Part shown: positions 35,312-46,824 of the stretch, one piece after another | How the letters are laid out: each line of letters opens with the position of its first letter | Numbering within the stretch: the first letter of the stretch is position 1 | DNA from: Fasciolopsis buskii | Lineage: Eukaryota > Platyhelminthes > Trematoda > Plagiorchiida > Fasciolidae | Direction: 5' to 3' | Assembly: GCA_008360955.1 (NCBI GenBank) | Contig: LUCM01000026.1 | Location: 19,566 to 83,565, forward strand | DNA length: 64,000 nucleotides | Translations under genes and position numbers: made by a program | Notes under the pieces: model-generated | Seen by the model: only the letters and a program-made list of their open reading frames with translations | Told to the model about the DNA's origin: nothing | The model's database searches: none

Positions 35312-38111
35312 TCGTAGTGACTATTTTAGTGAATTTGGAGGAACGCAAACCCAAAGTTGGCATTGCATTTACAGTCCGAAATGTGCAAATTGTGTTGTAT
35401 CAATTTTCAGCTTCACCACTATCGAGTGCGTCATTAATAGGGCTCCGGATACCCATTGTTTAGGTGGACCATGCTCTTTCCCTTGACTTCTCTGGGATAT
35501 CCTGTGGTTCAGTGCTTGGTGGATGTCTCCCACTCACTCAACAAACTGCAGGCAAATTAGTCGCATTTAGTTTTCCGGTCTTGGGCTTTATGCAAACAAC
35601 TGCCTCATCTTAATGGAGTGTCTTGCCGGGTAGATTCACTGGGACAATGTTCTATACTAGAAATAATTGTATAATACTCTTTACTATGATTCGCTTGTCC
35701 GAATGCCACTTGTCGTCAGATCTGTTTATTCCGTTTTCCTCTAGAGGCTTCGCCATTGTGCAGTCTCTCTTTATCGTCTTTTGTTCCTGTAGCATCTGTA
35801 CGATATTCTTTAATCTTATCGCTTAGTCTCTAATCCGTTCGTAATAATGCTCGACTTCAATCGATTTTTCTCATCTTTGTTTCACCTTCTCATTGTGCGC
35901 AATAATCCGCATCGAGAACACATTGCCGTTAAGTTAATGTGTTTTTGTTTCATTCCTCCCGTGACTGTAAAATAATTTTAAAACTTTATCGTGCATATTT
36001 ATGCAAGTCAGTTCGGTAAAGCCACCCAGATGAAGATGATATAATTACTATTCCTTACTTCCATACTATTACTCTACTTCAGTTGTACTAGTATTCCTCT
36101 AGATTTATCACCTCGTGCACCGGGTAGCGACAACTGTTAAACGACAAAAAGCTCCTAGGACACTGAGGACATAATCCACTCGTGTGGGGTTCCCTTTTAT
36201 GTAGTGTGTACTGGGGATTTTTGTGTATCAAATCACGAATATTCTTTATAAATTCATCCAACTCTGTTCTTCTCTGCGACTTCTTTTCAACGTGGGTCAT
36301 AATTTGCATTCTTCATCCTCACTGGGTTTCTTCATCCTCACTCGCATTTGGCTACTTGATCCGACCAAGGTAGCCGACTCCAGGTCTATTGTTGTGTTCC
36401 ACTGCATAGGCGGCTGTGTTTATAAACGAAACAGAAATTTCCGTTCTCCTAACGTACGACTTAATTATTTCGCCCAGAGATCACGTGTCACAACTACTGA
36501 GCTTCTTTCATGTCCCGTACGTAACACTGTTGCTCTAATGCCTTGGTAACAAGACCGGAGAATTCAAAATAAGGTTGTTGTCATGGCTGTTGCAGGCTTG
36601 GATCACACACAAAGGCCAGGGTGCCATAGCCTAGCCCAAACTCTAGATGTTGCATAAACAATGGCTGCAGTGCTTAGTTACTTTTCTGTGGGGTCGGGTT
36701 TACGTCATGATGGACAACTACCCTTGGTCCCATCCCTGTTGGAAAGCTTTGGTAAATTATGGTTCGCTAGCTTTGCTGAGATCCAGAGCATGCACATTAA
36801 CAGTAGGGTTTTTCATTCCACTGCGATGGAAAAAAGTGGACACTGTATTGGATGTAATCCCGTCATGCAGAAGCTGTTTCTCTTCAAAACCATAATGACC
36901 GTAGCATGAAGTCTCGAAAGCAAATTGATCACTTTCCTTCATTAGAAATCGGGAGCCTTTGTCGCGGAATGTACAATGAGAAAATGAGATGAACATTGTC
37001 ATTTGGAAGAAGAATTCATTGTGTCTTAATCGGAAAACCGACAACCGTTTCCCATGACAGAATTAATCACAGTCAGCTTAATTTGTCTGACTTAGATTAA
37101 TGTTGAAAATGACCACACTCTTATTGAGAATATCGGTACGCTGTCCAAAAACAGTCTTGTCAAAATTTGACCGATGACTTCGTGGTGAGCATCGGTTCCC
37201 ATACAGTACCAAAACAAATCCGCAATTTAAAGATACGTTTTAATAATTCGGTTTCAAGCCCCTTATGTTTTCATTGCGAGTGGCTTTAGACATTTTTGAA
37301 GGGTTAAAATCAAGATGAGAAAAGGTACCCCAAGAGTGGCAATTATTATACACGGATGAGGAACGATCTGATGAACAACAAGAATTGATACAACGGTGAG
37401 TAACGACGGGCAAATTTATAATGTTAATTCAAATACCGAATCTTTCGAATGTCTTGCTCACATCTGATTCCGTCTAGCTTGTTTCTCATTCCGAACGTGT
37501 TTTATTGGTAGGGATGGGAGGAGAAATGACCCGTAACCACACTACCAGCTTTTCAGTTATTGCCACTCATCACGTATGGCTTACCCCGTACTGTTTCACT
37601 CAATCATCCCCAGACGTGTGCACTCCGTAATTGCTTTTCACACTGTAAATAAATTTGAATCACTGGGAGTGTGTATGAACGATGAGCCTAGGTGATTCGC
37701 GTCTCTTACGGCTATCCGATTACATTTCGCTAAAAATCCCCATTGCATCTTCAGATTATCACTTCAGAAGATGGAATAAAAAAATTAGCCGGTAAATCGC
37801 CATCACACCAACAACTTCCGTGTAGTACCTGCACGAAGCCTTCGGCTAATTGATGGTAGTCCAAATATGCTCCACGACCCGATTCTAAGCAGAGGATTAT
37901 CCGGGCGTAAATAATTACGTAATTCAGAATTAAGGATTGAAAACTATGCACATTTGGTTTCACTTAGTTCCGGGGCTTCTGCAGGATGGTAGAAAGTGCA
38001 ACAGAAAGTGTCGGCTGAGATTATTGCCATTGTTCCTTAAACCACTGATCAGTTTCAGTGATTTCTCCGGCCACAGGTGAATCGTGTAATAGCTTCTTTC
38101 CAGCCGTTATG
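35312..38111. other. Non-coding region, possible zinc-finger relic
   Basis: No recognised gene. A 73-codon minus frame at 36088-36309 contains 'SGLCPQCPRSFLSFNSCRYP', which has the C-x2-C-x3-F spacing of a C2H2 finger. However, the usual hydrophobic residue is Cys and the first His is Pro. Other frames (36223-36549, 36647-36909) are unrecognised. Confidence 0.35.
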
Positions 38112-38204
38112 AATTATGGCTCCTCTTGGATATTCACTCTTTTTAGAAATCTGTAACCCTGGGGGTTTGCCTTACTGTTTAACGCTGAACGATGATGGTG
38201 ATTA
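38112..38204 (+). mobile_element. RTE 3' end fragment
   Basis: Contains 'ggatattcactctttt', 'ctgtaaccctggg', 'ttgccttactgtttaacg' and 'ctgaacgatgatggtga', matching the last about 100 bases of the RTE family including its GAT-type tail. Strongly 5' truncated. Confidence 0.85.
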
Positions 38205-39486
38205 TGGCTCCATATCTTAAACATACTTCATCTCATTTGGCATCTAGAATTCAATGTCAAACATCTTTTTTCGGCATTTATGTGATCCTAACCATAGGAG
38301 TGTGGTTGAATCTACGCGCCTTCTTGTATTTGCTAATGAAGCTGCAGATACTTCCCGTGTGATAGACTCAAAGTGACCATGTTCGAGTATGCTCCATCTC
38401 ACAATATTCGCTTTGGCCTCACTGAAAAGCCTCACTTTGAACACTTAGATGGTATCAGAATGGCTTAGATAGGTTGTAATTTCAAGCATCATACGCGCAT
38501 CGCTTTTTTCTGTCCTTCAACGGGTTGCCACAGTTCAGCGAAAGTCGAATGAAATGTGCGGAATTACGATGAAAAGCAATAAGGTTAATCGATTTCTAAT
38601 GTGATCGGAGTCTTCTTAGGTCTTTTCGCCGTCCCCAAGCTTCTTCCGTCTTTTAGTAGTTTCGGGCTGCTTTGAGTAGTCATCCACTTCACTGAGCACA
38701 GCTCTTGATGAAATTCATGCTGGGTGACATGTGTACCGAATTGGACCTAGCAGCTCACACATGTTATGCCCATTTATGGTACCTGTCATTGAAAAATGTT
38801 TTACGACGGCTTTAAGTGACGGCTAAAGACCCCAAAAAGACGCAAAGCCTGTGGTGTTAGTGCAGGATGGAGCGGTCTTTTTGCTCGGACGCCTTTAGGC
38901 ATAACTCCAACAGGATTCCGGAGCAACCCTCCGCTGGCAGAAGGCAAATTATGCTCTGCATCGCGGCTGGTTTCCACGACCAAAGGGTGACGTGAAGGGC
39001 GCACTCATGTATATTTAAATTACTTCTTATCAAACTAATTATACTCATCGCCATCTAAAAGTTTGTAAGTCATTCTGGTGTCAGAATGACCAAGAGAACT
39101 GTTGTCACGGACCGTTAGAAAGAGTTCCTACACTGATCGGGTACGAATTAAGGCGTCATTTACTGTGCAGACTAGTGTACACAAAGTAACAGCGAAACAA
39201 CCTATCAAGTCCCAGTGTGATTCGAAATAGTGTTTGGAAGATCTGGCAAATATTGAACAGGTCTAAATGTTGGAAGTCATCGACCACAGCGGACTTCGAA
39301 CTCACGAATGAAATACACCTAAACACATTTCCGCATTGGCTCTTACATTAGCGGGTGGGACACATGCGGTGCTAGAGTACGGGTGATATCCGTCCATGAG
39401 TTTAAATCCCGCTTTAATCAATGACTGGACATCTCCATCTGTTCAGTTACTCTGTCGTGATACACGAGGTTGTCAAGTTAGAATGA
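38205..39486. other. Non-coding region
   Basis: No recognised gene or element; open frames are below 70 codons. Confidence 0.5.
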
Positions 39487-39745
39487 AAAAAGAGTCAATC
39501 TGTTTCCCGCAATAGACAGGCAAGCACAGTTTGATCCATTTAGTCTCTAATTTCCACTCTCGATACTCATGTTAGGCGACCATTCATACTGTCTGCAAAC
39601 GTTCATACAGAATTTCACAAGACTAATCTAATCAGACGCTCACGATCACTGCACAGTTCGGATCTCAATACAACATAATGACCATTCGAGCCATTCTAGC
39701 TTGTAGGCATTACCGAGGTCATGAAATGGACGAATCAAGCGATGA
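39487..39745 (+). repeat. 259-base inverted repeat, copy 1
   Basis: Reverse complement of 52649-52907 (mirrored positions sum to 92394) with no mismatch by eye. Beyond 39745 the loci stay related but diverge ('aaaatggcggtgtcattttgtcg' against 'aaaatgacggtatcactttatcg' when aligned), so this is a dispersed element with one exactly matching block. An ATG at 39678 opens a frame starting 'MTIRAILACRHYRGHEM' that ends at 39818; the other copy keeps the frame. Confidence 0.9.
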
Positions 39746-41759
39746 ACAGGAGGCTGTGCTAAAATGGCGGTGTCATTTTGTCGACAGTGGGGTGTTTTCA
39801 TGGGGTTTTGACCGCTGAGCTTGGCGTTTAGATCGTGAACGTTTTATCATCAGTCACAGTGACAGTTGTTGGGGTTATTTATATATAAAGTTACTATTGG
39901 CTTTGACCTTGATCTGGGAACTGTGTCGGTTTTCTGCTTGATCTCTGTTGGTCTGAACTTTGACCTTGAAAGTTTGACATTCGGCCTGAGAAGTTTCATC
40001 TGTTTAGTTCTGTGCCGTTGTTGCTATTTTGAGTACGTGAATATTATGATCCAGTTCCACAGACAGATCCATATAAATGAAATGACTTACATTTGGGATT
40101 ATGGATCTGTGTGGCTTGACTTGCGGTTCTCTCGACTGATTGAATTGTTTGACGCTCATCCGAATGTACACGCGATCTAAGCTGAGCTACAACCAGCACA
40201 AATTCTCAAATCCATTTAGACAATGAGGTGTCCATAAATCGTGTACATGTGTTGAAAAAGTATGTCTAGGTGGGTGAGTGAAACGATCGTTCCACCCACA
40301 ATTAATGAAGTAATACACTTTCGTCGAGGTATTATCTCGTATTTTCCATGATCATTTTCATTTTAGTTATTGCTGAAGCATCAGACTTTCGTATCAACGA
40401 TTTTCACACGTTGCCACTGTTGTGGCATTCACGAATGATTGTTGTGCCCTACCCAAAACGTGCTGGCACTGTGGAAACCTAAGTGGGCGAGAAATGTCTG
40501 CCGCGGATGTAACCAGTTTATCCAGAATGAAATAACTAGACCTAAACTCTGAATACGAGTTGCAAAAATAATAGATCCGACTCGATATTCTACAGTCGTA
40601 CGACGGCTGTGCATTGCATTATCTTACAGGGATGTGTGTTGCAGATCACTCACCTTGGAACTCAGAGAATTCTGCAGATTTTTCTAGATAGTTACTTATT
40701 TTTTTCGAAGTTCTAAATCCTCCCAGTTTTCTATCGGAATATCTTCTTGTTAATTCAGCATCGATTGCTGGTGTGGATAACGCAGACTAAATAACAAACG
40801 GCTTTCAGAGATTTCTCACTTTTGTTGAAGAATTATAGCATTTGCTGACTCCGAGGTATTTCTTCGTTGTTGTCTGCCATTCGGAAATAATGGGAAAACA
40901 AAACTGCTTATACAGGGAATTATTTAGTAGACCGCCAGCTTCTTGTTTTTCCTTGGGACTTAATTGTTTTGCTATTCACATGCCCACAGACAATGGGGGC
41001 AACGAAGCAGATTTATGAAGTGGGTTCCACGTCCGTTTCGGAAGTGGCAAGTCATGCACTTTGTAGTTTGGTTCTCCGATTTTGATGTCCCACAGTCCCA
41101 CCTCGACTCGGAACCTGTGCTTGTTGTTTGTCTGTATGCCCGTTCGTGAACGTTGCGTTGGAGCGGATAGCGTGAATAAGATGAGACGTGTTGCACACCA
41201 AGCTACTTATTGCCCATCGCTCCCCAGTCTCATGACACCTGCTGGATTTTAATCAACCGATTTAATGTGCTTAAATCTCATCTTAGATCAGGTTAATACG
41301 CGCATATACAAGCTAACCTATGCAGTCACACTGAACTTTATTATTTCCATGTGTTTAGTTCTGCCTTAATATTCGCTGTCTCTTGGAGCATTTTCGATTA
41401 GATAGGTGTAAAACAACATGGCTCAACCGTCCTAGCAGTTTATGGTCAATCGGGTTTCATGGCGTTTCTAATTCTAACTGTTAATTTCCCTTATCAATAA
41501 TGAGTAAGTACATAGAGTACTGATCGTGCTTCTCCTGAGTGAATCTAGGCCCCAAGCGTTTCATCGCTTGAACCATTCATTGGCTTTCACCAGCTCATTG
41601 AGACAGACTGATGTTGAATTTGTGTCGTTAAACAATTATTGCACGGGTTTGCCCACGCACCTACCCTTAATTTCTGCAGCTCACATTTCCACCCTAAAAA
41701 CAGCTTGTCCCCTCAATAGCTATTGACGCTAACCCAATCTTTACGCTCATGTTAAGTCG
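39746..41759. other. Non-coding region
   Basis: No recognised gene. The frame at 39866-40180 (104 codons, plus) lies just after the dispersed repeat and is unrecognised. The rest has only short frames. Confidence 0.5.
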
Positions 41760-42586
41760 TGCTCGGGAAGTATACATCCGGGAAAAAAGAAGACAATGCT
41801 GTAGCCAACACACTGAACACAGTCTAACTGTACAAACACCGTCATCATTCTGATTCGACACAAAATGACAACACAATCGCCACTGCTCATGGTTAACTGC
41901 CATTCCCTTCAGTTTCTCCAGCCAGCTAGTTGACAAGTCCTTCGGACACCAACCAACAAGAAGTGAGACACCTACTTTACCTAGGTTCACTGCACACTTT
42001 CTCATCCCACGTTGCCACGTCATCTGTTGACCTCCACGTGGCTTCTTCCATTCCTTAGGAGGAACACAAAATTGGGCACGACAGGGTATGGTAGACGAGT
42101 GTTCGCCATACGCAACACGTGACCCAACCAGTGTAGTCTACTAAGTTTCATAAGCTAAAATAAGGTATTCTGAGAGCCGGAACCTAGTATTAGATTGCTC
42201 ACCTTCAAATTCCACCATGTCTCGCAACCATACAACAGAACTGAGCGCACTGCAGCACAGTATACACGATCTTCCAACTTCTGTGAGATATTAAACTGAC
42301 ACCACAAGTGCTGCAATCCAGCGTAAGCTGCTCGAGCTTTGATATACACGAGTTTACCTCCACTGCCGAGCTGCCATCATTCGACACAACTGCCAAGCTA
42401 GGTGAAACGGTCCACATTCGTTAGTTCTTCTCCACTCAGCACGAAGTTCAGCACTATTGTCGTATAGTCTTGTAACAGCACTTTACACTTTGAAGATGCA
42501 AAGCGCATGCCAAACTGAGCTACAAACCTCGTAAATCTATCTAGTGTACTTCATGCATGGTCCGCGGATTCGAACAGGCACACAAC

Positions 42587-43248
42587 GTCGTCTGCGTATT
42601 CTAGGTCACACAGGTTTTCTCCATTTCACTGTTCGACGCCTACATCCTGGAAATCTCTCAAAGCATCTTCCATCATCCCGTCCATGACGAAGTTGAACAG
42701 GAATGGAGAGATGGGACATCCTTGTTGAACGCCGCTAGTCGTTTCGAATGAACTTGATAGTTCACCGTATACCCTCACGCGACCATAAGTATGGAAGTGC
42801 AATACCCGCAACAGGTTAACGAACTTCGCTGGCATACCACTCCGGTGGAAAGCACTGAATGTGGCTGTCCGATCGACTGAATCAAACGCTCCTCTCAGGT
42901 CGAGAAAGTCTACGATTGTAGGGCGGCGGTGTATACCACGTTTCGAATATTTGGCGAAAAGTGAATATCTATCTGGTCGATGACTGAAATGCGACATTAC
43001 TTACTGTACGCAACGGTCTATACAATACAACCTCTACCTGAACGAAATTCAGCCTGCTGTTCGCTGATGTTGCTGTCGCTAATCGGTGCCAAAGTACGCA
43101 GCATTGTCGAAGCTAAGACCTTATTAACTATCGGAATTAAACTAATACCACGATGATTGCTAGTTATTCCGTGTGCCACTTTAGAAGACGGATATAACCA
43201 TTGACTCACCCCACGGTAACGGAACATGTTCCTTGTTCCAAATATCAC
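42587..43248 (-). pseudogene. RTE reverse transcriptase, minus copy 2
   Basis: Same sequence as 27808-28469: fingers 43018-43248, motifs A and B in 42626-42997, and the 'YADD' motif near 42587-42601 after a stop. Inactive for the same reasons. Confidence 0.88.
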
Positions 43249-43477
43249 GAATCAAGGAGATAAGTGCTTTTATCCGGGCTTCTCTACTCAGTTTGAAAAT
43301 GTCTTGGGGAAGTTCGTCGGGACCGGCTGCTTTTCCCCTCTCCGAAAGTCAAATATCCGACTCTACTTCCAGTTCCGTTGAGCGATCAACAGGCACCTCC
43401 CAAGGATTCGCAGCTGCAACCATCGGTCTAAATACGTTAGCGTGCGACCAGCTAAACTGATGGTTGAAGCGCTCAGC

Positions 43478-44142
43478 CTAGTTGTCTAGACTTTGTTGTC
43501 TACCAAGGAAAAGCTCTTCGTTCCCATTACATACGACTTCACTAACCGAAGTTGGCCGTCCACCGGTGTCGCGTGTGAGTTTAAACAGTTTTTGACTGTT
43601 ACTTGATGCGTCTGTTATTTCCCTTTCTTCGACTAATTCGACCCACCATTTTTCACGGTCATTCTTAAAACTTATCGTCAACAGATGCTGCAACTGTTGA
43701 CGCATTCTATTCACCTCCTTGCAGTTAGGGAGCTGGCATTTTTGTTCGATTAGACCCAACGACCCTTGCGAGATCCAGCATGTTTGATGAACGCTGGATC
43801 TAGGATCACAAGCTAAATCTGCTGCCAAATGCACAGCCTGCTTGATTCGATCCCACCTCTCGTCGGAGCTCTTAGTTCCTGGGATAGTTTCTGTTCATAG
43901 CTGTTCCAGACAGCCGAATAACACACGTTCGACGGCCAATGGGTCTGTTGTCTGCGTCGATGGCCGTTGAGCTGCAGCAAAAATCGCATTAAAACTAACA
44001 CATGGTCCGATTCGACGTACGTAGTCCAGTACGATCTACAGTTCTGGACAGAACCGCGCCACCGGTAGCTTACTGCGATATGGTCTATCTGGCTCTCGAC
44101 CTGACTTCTAACCGGAAAATTATGGGTAGGCAGAGCGGGCAA
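43478..44142 (-). pseudogene. RTE endonuclease C-terminus and linker, minus copy 2
   Basis: Same sequence as 28699-29363: frames 43813-44142 and 43478-43834 with 'IDHIAVSYRWRG' and 'ESDHVLVLMRF', followed by the linker. The catalytic N-terminal half is absent. Confidence 0.88.
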
Positions 44143-44849
44143 AGAGATTGGGTTGGAGACAGAAGAGACAGGTTGAATGAAAGAGAGGGCACTCTGAGCC
44201 GTAACATACCCGTCCCACTCGATGCAATGGGCAGCGCGGTCCTGATTATCCTGTGCGGCGACCGATGCAGTGTGAAACTATTTGTGGGCGTGTAAATCAG
44301 TATGGAATTATTGTGTGCATGTAACTCATGGGGATTGTTGTGGGGGTGCTATCATAGAGTCCAGTCGCTAAGCCGAAAAAGGAATAAAGTTCACAACGAA
44401 AGCCTTCGGTTCTGACAAGTACCTACTCGCAAGTTAGCAATGTCTAGCTGAGTGGAAACCCATCTACTTGGATCAACTATTCTTCCACTCATTATTGCGA
44501 CTGAGTTGCTAACTCAGATCAACCCGTGATCGGAAGGACCAGGAGACTACTTCGACAAGCCTCAACTCATTGACCTTCCAGGCCTGATTACATCCTCGGC
44601 TTGAGATAGGCCAACCTGTATATCTCGTAGCGTCATGGAGGCACGCAAGCCGTCAAGGGGTAATCTCATTGAACAACCGAGAAAAAGTAAACAGTGTATG
44701 GAGTTCACAATACATTCGAGTTCTTACATTCTACATCTTCACATCGTTCCCTGTCTATCGGTGTCCACGGGTCCTCTGTGGACTTTCTATTGCTCGTTTA
44801 CCGAAATCGAATTAGGTTTGATGTAAAGGAACCTGCCTCGATCTTTTGA

Positions 44850-45310
44850 CCAAATAGTCTAACCCACAACGCCGGAGAACGATCTGAGGATTTCGCAAAC
44901 TACTAGAGACCGCTAGCTGAGTGGTCGTTTCGTTGGTCCTTCAGTTGGGGCTAGACATCTTGGTTGGCCAACACCTTCTGCCACAGATGCCGGTGAGTAT
45001 TCAGCCGTATGTTTTCTACGCTGCCCTTGTTGGTTTAGAATCAGGGTTTAGACAACTCTCTTTTACCGATTATCAATGATCACCCAACCCGGTGGAGGGC
45101 GCCGGGTGTTTACCTTCATCCTGGCTCTTTTGTAGGAACGCCTCCGCCACAAGAAGGCAGTCCTCAGGACTTCCTAATTGGAGGCTGTTTGAGATGCGCG
45201 ATCGTTTGAGAGCATTTCGAGGGGTGTTCAAGGGGAGTAGCCAACTCGGAGCCTGAAACTGACTTCCGATCATGCTGGGGCATTTGGAGGCCACTTATAC
45301 ATGTGTAAGG
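44850..45310 (-). repeat. Low-copy diverged repeat, copy 2
   Basis: On the minus strand 44850-45030 shows 'ggcatctgtggcagaagg', 'aagatgtctagcc' and 'actcagctagcggtc', matching 50200-50340 ('ggcatctgtagtgaaggg', 'aggatgtctagcc', 'aaccagtcaccggcc'). The adjoining 45060-45310 resembles 49610-49880 ('agcatgatcggaagtcag' against 'agcatgaccggaaggga', and 'cttcttgtggcggag' against 'cttcttgtagcggag'). Confidence 0.6.
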
Positions 45311-46429
45311 GTCCCAATCCGTAGAAACTCTCAGTTTTGATGCCGAATATTTGACATGTTGCAATATTTCTGGAACTCCATTGATCTAGTTTGCTTGTCA
45401 CATTAACTTCGCTGAATTTAGTCGACGATTTGTTATTGTTCAAACCACTGGTTGACAAAAAACAGTTGATGGCCACTGTAGTTCGAGTATTTGGCACGAA
45501 ATTCCCCCCCTCTCTTCTGCTGACTTCCAGTCCCAGTTTTAGTTGGGCTGATATGCTGTATCGATGACTCTTCACAAACCTGATGCAACAATTGTGTAGT
45601 ACCCTCCGAATAAGCTGATCTCGAAACCCTCATGGTACTTCAGTAAATTTGCAAAAATAAAATTTTTGGAGGACGTGAAGGACGGTGTTACCAATTCTGA
45701 GGATTTTGAAAAGAAACGTTGGCATGATTTGATTCTGTCAACGAAATTTCTACAAGCGGAACCGGATATTCTGAGTAGTGAAGAATTCACTTATGTTTAC
45801 TACGCCCGAAATTCCGCGTTGCAATCCGAGATCAAATTGGTCGCCTGCTTACCTGGAAGACCATCTGGACCCAGAAATGCTGCCGTTCGATTTAGCAATG
45901 ACAACTACCTGACAATCTTAATTACACCTATAAGAACAAAGACAGATCGTTTAGGCAATTCACAGATCTAATCAACTTTATACTGCTTACTTGGGCAAGA
46001 ATGTCGTTTATTTGGTTGGGTTCTGTAGATAAAAATTTTTCGTGGCACTATAAAAAGCATCTCTATGTTACGGACAGTTTTCAAAGCGTTTTCACGTCAA
46101 AAATAGTTGGTGTTCGTAACTCAGGCACGGTTCTGAACTCAGAGACACCTCGTTTTTACGTTTTCTGCTTACGTGCATTGGTAAAACAATTCGCGTGGGT
46201 GTACGACATTGGCAAAAAGAATCCGTCTTTTATCCCGCTGACCATCTACCTCTCCAAAATTGAACATATTTGTTCATTGTTTTTAGTGTTCTGAATCAGT
46301 TTGACCGGTTTTTTGAAAATTGTCGTTGTTCTCGGTCTGATCGGTTTCCAGCACTGATAAATCTAACAAACGCTATGTTTTCGGGCTTCCAGCATGGAAC
46401 CTGAGGCCGCAGATAAATAGTCTCAACGT
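45311..46429. other. Region with two adjacent unrecognised open frames
   Basis: The plus strand is open from 45600 to 45971 (123 codons before the stop, containing 'KKRWHDLILSTKFLQAEPD') and again 46001-46294 (97 codons, 'MSFIWLGSVDKNFSW'). They are in different frames, with no recognised domain. The opposite strand is also partly open (45572-45790). Could be decayed element or chance. Confidence 0.3.
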
Positions 46430-46680
46430 TCATTCCACATTAACATTAAGTGAACCGTGATTTTCAATCGCAGAAATGCCGTATTCGGCCGTCAGGCTGT
46501 ATCTTGGCCTAGGCGATTGAGTACAATAGCTCCAACATTGGTCGTTCGCTTGGGGCTCGTCCGCCCGCTGAGTGCGACGCAACAGATGGGGATTGCTGCC
46601 GATCGGAGTCGTTGGGGCATGTGGCTGAGAATAGAAATCACCGCAAATTTTGTACGGTCCGTCTTGTGAATCCACGGTTC
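46430..46680 (-). CDS. Candidate terminal exon, unrecognised protein
   Basis: On the minus strand a strong acceptor ('cttttgttttttacag') precedes an 83-codon open stretch ending in TGA at 46430. The peptide begins 'TVDSQDGPYKICGDFYSQPH' and contains 'LLRRTQRADEPQAND' and 'PRPRYSLTAEYGISAIENHG'. It is polar and Pro/Ser/Gln-rich, without membrane segments, and lies in a locally GC-richer patch, as an exon might. The acceptor leaves two bases of a split codon. No upstream exon is identified and I do not recognise the family. The plus strand is open over 70 codons as well, so strand and reality are uncertain. Confidence 0.33.
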
Positions 46681-46790
46681 CTGTAAAAAACAAAAGTCAT
46701 CCAGTTGTTTGGCTCCGCTCTTGTGGTTTATTCCCCTTGGTGGTTTTTACGTTGTTTCGTTGGCGCCGTGCTCAATTCTAGGCCCATTAT
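46681..46790. other. Intron-like flank of candidate exon
   Basis: Minus-strand pyrimidine tract and acceptor for 46430-46680; otherwise no feature. Confidence 0.3.
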
Positions 46791-46824
46791 ACATATATAT
46801 ATATATCTATATATATATATATGT
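46791..46824. repeat. (TA)n microsatellite
   Basis: TA run with one 'ctat' interruption, followed by 'gtaatgatcaaactac'. The same 'tgatcaaacta' follows the TA tract at about 59265, so the tract may belong to a dispersed element end. Confidence 0.85.

Larger units (their letters stand above)
42215..44337 (-). repeat. Exact 2,123-base block, copy 2
   Basis: Partner of 27436-29558. One edge (42214/42215) coincides precisely with the internal deletion junction of this element; the other (44337/44338) falls inside the 5' leader, where both copies continue with family-related but different sequence. Confidence 0.92.
41760..44660 (-). mobile_element. RTE retrotransposon, minus copy 2, rearranged
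   Basis: On the minus strand the 5' leader runs from about 44660 ('ttgacggcttgcgtgcctcc') to 44340, then the exact block 42215-44337, then a 3' part down to about 41760. Like the other minus copy it lacks the endonuclease N-terminus. At 42214 the sequence skips about 110 bases relative to the plus copy ('gcgagacatgg' joins 'tggaatttgaaggtgagc'), so the C-terminal frame is also deleted. No GAT tail is seen at the 3' end; the resemblance to the family fades near 'tgttggctacagcattgtc' reversed. Confidence 0.88.
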
